Source: Flavobacteriales bacterium
GTDB lineage: Bacteria > Bacteroidota > Bacteroidia > Flavobacteriales > Flavobacteriaceae
Length of the DNA: 10,271 nt
Reading direction: 5' to 3'
NCBI GenBank assembly: GCA_027033875.1
Contig: JALVKK010000308.1
Coordinates: 1 to 10,271, forward strand
Part shown: piece by piece, positions 7,183 through 10,271 of the stretch
How the letters are laid out: every line of letters begins with the position of its first letter
How positions within the stretch are numbered: the first letter of the stretch is position 1
Made by a program: the position numbers and the translations under genes
The notes under the pieces: model-generated
What the model saw: only the letters and a program-made list of their open reading frames with translations
What the model was told of the DNA's origin: nothing
The model's database searches: none

Positions 7183-8670
7183 TTAATATTTATTCTTATG
7201 GTATTTTTTTACTTTATTGTTTTTATGTTTATATTTTTTTCCGACGTTCAATTTTTCAGGCACCAAATATTCCTTTCGCCACCGGTTGAGCAATTTTAAT
7301 AATTCTTCTTTTTTTTCGGGCATTTGGTCAGCCAAATTATGTTGTTCACCAATATCGTTTTTAAGGTTATACAATTCGATTATACCGTCTTGATAAAAGT
7401 CAATTAATTTGTAATCGCCCGAACGGACGACATCGGCTTTGTGTTCTCCTGTTCTGTTAGGACGGGCTTTACGTTCATGCCAAAAGACGGTTCTGTTATT
7501 CCAATGTTCTTTATTTAGCAATACTTTTTTATAACTTTTACCGTCAAGGCCGTCAAGCTTTTTATTAAGCGCCAAATCGAGCAGAGTTGGCAAGACGTCC
7601 ATTCCCAAAACAATTGATTGCCGGTCAACGTGCGGTTGCAATTTACCGGGCCAACGGTACAATAAAGGCACTCTGATACCACCTTCGTATAACCAGCCTT
7701 TACCGGCACGCAAGGGATAGTTAGTCGTTGCCAATTCGCGATTATTATCTTTGCCGGAATTAGACAAACCGCCGTGGTCTGACGACAATACAACAATGGT
7801 ATTGTCTTCTATGCCGAGATCTTTGAGTGTTTGTAACAAACGGGCAACATTTTCATCAACATTTTCAACCATTCCGGCATAAGCCGGATTATCTTGACGC
7901 ATTTTTCCTCTGCCATCTACATAGGCATATTCGGGCATATCTCCAAAATCGATATGTTTTAGTTGTTCTTTATTACGTTTTATATCTTTTTCTTTGGCTT
8001 CAATAGGTGTATGAACAGCATAAAATGCCAAAACTGCTAAAAATGCTTTGTCTTTCGGATTATTTTTGATAAATCTTATGGTAGCATCGGTTAGTTTATC
8101 AGCGGCATAATCGCCCTGTTTACTGTCTTTTTCAATATCCGGCACAATATATTTAGCTTCATTGCCATTTTTATCGACATTAAACGGATAAAATCTGCCA
8201 GCAATTCCGCCGGCTGCACCTGCGGCGTAGCTATCGGTAAAACCAAATGCTTTTGGGGTTGAACCGGATTTACACAAATGCCATTTTCCGACATAGTAAG
8301 TATTGTATCCTGCTTTGTCAAATTGTTTGATGATATTTTTACTCACCGGTATAGCAGCCAAATTGCCTTTGTTTTCATTAACCGGATAGGTTGCCGTAAA
8401 CATTCCGTAACGGGAAGGAACACAGCGCGGATAACTGGCATAAGCATTGGTAAATTGCACCGATTCACCGGCTAATTTGTCAATATTCGGTGTATCATAT
8501 AATTTGGAACCGGTTAAACTCAAATCGTGGTAGCCCAAATCGTCCACGTGAATGATGAGAATATTAGGTTTGCTCTCATGTGTATTTTGAACAATTTTTT
8601 GAGCCGTTATATTTTTGGATTTACAACCGGCTATACTCGTCAATATAAATAAAAACAGAATTTTTTTCAT
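7183..8670 (-). CDS. S1-family formylglycine sulfatase, lipoprotein, with Lys-rich C-terminal tail
   Basis: Sulfate-ester hydrolase of 495 aa. Lipobox SIAGC gives Cys16. The motif C-V-P-S-R has Cys83 for formylglycine. Metal ligands are Asp43-Asp44 and Asp298, with His299 replacing the common Asn (SSDHGG). GKWHLC (128-133) has Cys133 in place of the usual Gly. His220 ('VHTP') and Lys324 ('AGKGW') are in place. It is a clear paralogue of the sulfatase at 1065-2495, differing most in the segments after CVPSR and around 135-185, where substrate specificity is often set. The last 18 residues (478-495) contain nine Lys, two His and three Tyr and have no counterpart in the paralogue. The gene starts 4 bp after the stop of the GH5-like gene, so the two are almost certainly co-transcribed. 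Subfamily (S1_16-like look) is tentative. Confidence 0.95.
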   Translation of the reverse strand: MKKILFLFILTSIAGCKSKNITAQKIVQNTHESKPNILIIHVDDLGYHDLSLTGSKLYDTPNIDKLAGESVQFTNAYASYPRCVPSRYGMFTATYPVNENKGNLAAIPVSKNIIKQFDKAGYNTYYVGKWHLCKSGSTPKAFGFTDSYAAGAAGGIAGRFYPFNVDKNGNEAKYIVPDIEKDSKQGDYAADKLTDATIRFIKNNPKDKAFLAVLAFYAVHTPIEAKEKDIKRNKEQLKHIDFGDMPEYAYVDGRGKMRQDNPAYAGMVENVDENVARLLQTLKDLGIEDNTIVVLSSDHGGLSNSGKDNNRELATTNYPLRAGKGWLYEGGIRVPLLYRWPGKLQPHVDRQSIVLGMDVLPTLLDLALNKKLDGLDGKSYKKVLLNKEHWNNRTVFWHERKARPNRTGEHKADVVRSGDYKLIDFYQDGIIELYNLKNDIGEQHNLADQMPEKKEELLKLLNRWRKEYLVPEKLNVGKKYKHKNNKVKKYHKNKY

Positions 8671-8674
8671 TGTA

Positions 8675-10072
8675 TTATTTTTTTATTATTCTTATGATTT
8701 CACTTTTAATTTTCAATATATAAACCCCCTTAGGAATTTTTTTTAGATTAATTTTGCAACTTTCATTATTAATTTTTGTTTTGTCGATAGATATTTCATT
8801 CCCCAAAATATTATACAGTTTTATATTTTCCACAAGAATCCCGTTTGTATTGATTATCAGATTGTTTTGAGTTGGATTGGGATAACCGAATATCTTATTT
8901 TGTTTTGAAAAAAAATTAATATTTGTTGCTGAACATCTCTGTTCTAACATATCCATAAACATTCCGGACATAATATCCGCATCATCGGAATTGGCATCTA
9001 CCCGTATTAAGTCGTTTGTATTGTCATTCCAAAAAGTACGGGTTTGAAACATCGCTCCGGCCGAACCGATTTCAATTATTTTATCCATAAAAAAATTGCA
9101 ATAGGCAATATTCTGTTCCATTGTCCATTGATTAGCCTGATTGTTCATATTTTTGTGATAATTTGGTCTCCAATGATCCATCCAAAAAGGGATTCCCGTG
9201 CTTGCTCTATGCGTCAATGCAGCACGAATACCCCAAACATTGTTAGGATTACTTGAACCTGCATTGATAGTTTGAAAATGCAATGCATCTAAATCTGATT
9301 GAGACATATTGGGAGACCAATTTTGCCAGTCACCCAAACCTGCCCCACCGCTAAAAGAAGATACATAATAAAAAGCTTGTCCGGAATTTGGTAAAGGGTC
9401 ATTACCAAAAGGATAATCTAATGAAAAAAAATCGGCTCTTTTGGCTGCCCCCCAAGGTTTGTATGAGATAATTCGGGTAGGATTGTCGGTCCTGAATATG
9501 GTAGTCAGCTCATCATACAATACATTCAAACTGTCTTGTCTGGCAGGATTTCCCAAATTTTCCCAACCGTGAAATTCCAATACGGGAGACATCGCCAGAT
9601 TATGACTTTTTGCTTTGAATGATTGACTGATTTTATTCCAAGCATTTTTCATTCTGATTCTTAATGCCTGCGGCAAGCTATCTTTTATCATATCAGGATT
9701 ATTGAATTGAATATTCAAACAGATAGCCATATCTCTTTGCATAAAATCGTCGATAATATCCCCGACATAATCAATATAACTTTGAGGTAAATCGCCGTTG
9801 ACATCGTAAGAACTATACGTACGCGATTCAATTACCCAGTGTAGCCGTCCGCCATTAAAACAAAATTTAGTTTGTAAGGAATCTAGAATATTTTCAGAAT
9901 AATTTGTAGTAATATTTGTATCGTTTGCCGGTGGAATAGTAAAAATCCACCAACTACCTATCCCCATCTTATCTACCCAATCTTGCGGAGATAGAGGCGG
10001 ATCCGGTGGTGATTGCGAAAAACTTATTGTCATACGCATAAGAATGAAAAATATTACTAAAATTTTATTCAT
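8675..10072 (-). CDS. T9SS-secreted GH5-like (clan GH-A type) TIM-barrel protein, atypical active site
   Basis: Probable secreted glycan hydrolase of 465 aa and first gene of the visible operon. A signal peptide covers about 1-19 (ISFS-Q). Residues 30-380 follow the GH5 order: WVDKMGIGSWW (32-42), GGRLHWVIES (74-83, as in 'NTVRIPV'), a helix YIDYVGDIIDDFMQ (99-112), MAICLNIQF, then NLAMSPVLEFHG (158-169). This aligns without gaps to the GH5 'NLAFEILNEPHG' strand, keeping Glu166 at the acid/base place but changing N-E-P to L-E-F. NPTRIISYKPWG (197-208) is the usual next strand. At strand 7, GIPFWMDHWRPN (293-304) has Asp-His where GH5 has the nucleophile in 'GEFG'. AMFQTRTFWN (340-349) fits strand 8. 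Residues about 393-465 are a T9SS sorting domain (GYPNPTQNNL, LYNILGNEI, PKGVYILKI). It could be a divergent or new GH family, possibly an endo-acting enzyme; a true cellulase is unlikely in this context. Confidence 0.7.
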   Translation of the reverse strand: MNKILVIFFILMRMTISFSQSPPDPPLSPQDWVDKMGIGSWWIFTIPPANDTNITTNYSENILDSLQTKFCFNGGRLHWVIESRTYSSYDVNGDLPQSYIDYVGDIIDDFMQRDMAICLNIQFNNPDMIKDSLPQALRIRMKNAWNKISQSFKAKSHNLAMSPVLEFHGWENLGNPARQDSLNVLYDELTTIFRTDNPTRIISYKPWGAAKRADFFSLDYPFGNDPLPNSGQAFYYVSSFSGGAGLGDWQNWSPNMSQSDLDALHFQTINAGSSNPNNVWGIRAALTHRASTGIPFWMDHWRPNYHKNMNNQANQWTMEQNIAYCNFFMDKIIEIGSAGAMFQTRTFWNDNTNDLIRVDANSDDADIMSGMFMDMLEQRCSATNINFFSKQNKIFGYPNPTQNNLIINTNGILVENIKLYNILGNEISIDKTKINNESCKINLKKIPKGVYILKIKSEIIRIIKK

Positions 10073-10142
10073 TTTATGTTTTTTTTAAATTTCTAACAAT
10101 CTACCGTTTTGTTATAATATTTTTTTTGTTATGTTTATATGG

Positions 10143-10160
10143 GACAAAATGCATTTTGTC
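10143..10160. repeat. palindrome A, 18 bp perfect
   Basis: GACAAAATG followed directly by its reverse complement CATTTTGTC. It is the first of three palindromes upstream of the operon. The outer bases GGGAC...GTCTTTG look like a diverged version of the GAGAC...GTCTCTAC frame of the next copy. Confidence 0.8.
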
Positions 10161-10178
10161 TTTGTATTTCGCTGATAT

Positions 10179-10200
10179 GAGACGAAAAATTTTTCGTCTC
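10179..10200. repeat. palindrome B, 22 bp perfect
   Basis: GAGACGAAAAA followed directly by its exact reverse complement, then TAC. Its right flank CGTCTCTAC (10195-10203) is repeated exactly at 10235-10243 in palindrome C. Such elements are typical of REP-like or miniature mobile repeats found between genes. It could also form a hairpin acting as an operon boundary. Confidence 0.85.
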
Positions 10201-10219
10201 TACGCGTTGTGTCATCAAT

Positions 10220-10239
10220 AGACGCACATCCGTGCGTCT
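10220..10239. repeat. palindrome C, 8-bp stem with 4-base loop
   Basis: AGACGCAC, loop ATCC, then GTGCGTCT; a perfect 8-bp stem followed by CTAC. It shares the outer CGTCTCTAC flank with palindrome B but has a different core. Its centre is 40 bp from that of B, which in turn is 38 bp from that of A. Confidence 0.8.
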
Positions 10240-10241
10240 CT

Positions 10242-10271
10242 ACTTGCGACTTGCTACTAAAACTTTCAACT
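10242..10271. repeat. heptamer tandem repeats at window edge
   Basis: Successive units are ACTTGCG (10242), ACTTGCT (10249), a shorter ACTAAA (10256), ACTTTCA (10262) and ACT (10269), cut by the window end. The ACTTTCA unit is the same as in the array at 4445-4462. The array starts within the TAC flank of palindrome C. Confidence 0.65.

Noticed and set aside
10073..10142. Operon promoter directly upstream of the first gene
   Set aside because: A promoter is expected, but the 70 bp before the ATG holds no full TAnnTTTG match on the minus strand; TAGATTGT is only partial. Left unannotated.
10179..10200. Classical Rho-independent terminator
   Set aside because: The stem is perfect, but it is AT-rich in the middle, has no loop and no U-tract after it; a repeat-family explanation fits better.
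10143..10243. CRISPR array
   Set aside because: The repeating elements are three different palindromes with short spacers, not identical direct repeats with unique spacers of constant length.

Overview
The window looks like a piece of a Bacteroidota chromosome, most probably a Flavobacteriia-type or related environmental lineage. The evidence is AT-rich DNA, two secreted enzymes ending in the type IX secretion (T9SS) sorting domain with its 'YPNP' motif, five N-termini with a lipobox, no clear Shine-Dalgarno sequences, and one Bacteroidota-style promoter (TTG / TAnnTTTG). The genus cannot be read from the sequence. No RNA gene, transposase or CRISPR array was seen.

All seven genes lie on the minus strand and read from right to left. 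They are packed like one operon, with gaps of 4, 66, -16, 49, 94 and 21 bp. In transcription order they are: (1) a T9SS-secreted GH5-like TIM-barrel protein (8675-10072); (2) an S1 sulfatase lipoprotein (7183-8670); (3) a T9SS-secreted SGNH/DUF4886-like hydrolase with a PKD domain (5887-7116); (4) a second S1 sulfatase (4433-5902), whose start overlaps the previous gene; (5) a GH29 alpha-L-fucosidase lipoprotein with a C-terminal discoidin (F5/8C)-like domain (2590-4383); (6) a third S1 sulfatase (1065-2495), a close paralogue of the first; (7) an SGNH/GDSL esterase lipoprotein (1-1043) cut by the left edge a few residues before its end.

Together these genes look like the enzyme part of a polysaccharide utilization locus for a sulfated, fucose-containing and probably acylated glycan, with fucoidan-like algal polysaccharide the leading guess. 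The two T9SS proteins would act outside the cell or on its surface. The five lipoproteins lack the acidic residues after the lipid-bearing Cys that mark surface export in this phylum, so they may face the periplasm and finish the job there: sulfate removal by the sulfatases, fucose removal by GH29, ester removal by SGNH. No SusC/SusD pair or regulator is in the window.

The right edge (10073-10271) is non-coding upstream DNA. It holds a cluster of three different palindromes spaced 38-40 bp apart, followed by short heptamer tandem repeats. Heptamer repeats also fill the gap between genes 4 and 5, where one array encodes the last residues of the sulfatase. The most novel-looking items are the GH5-like protein, which lacks the canonical nucleophile Glu, and this repeat architecture.
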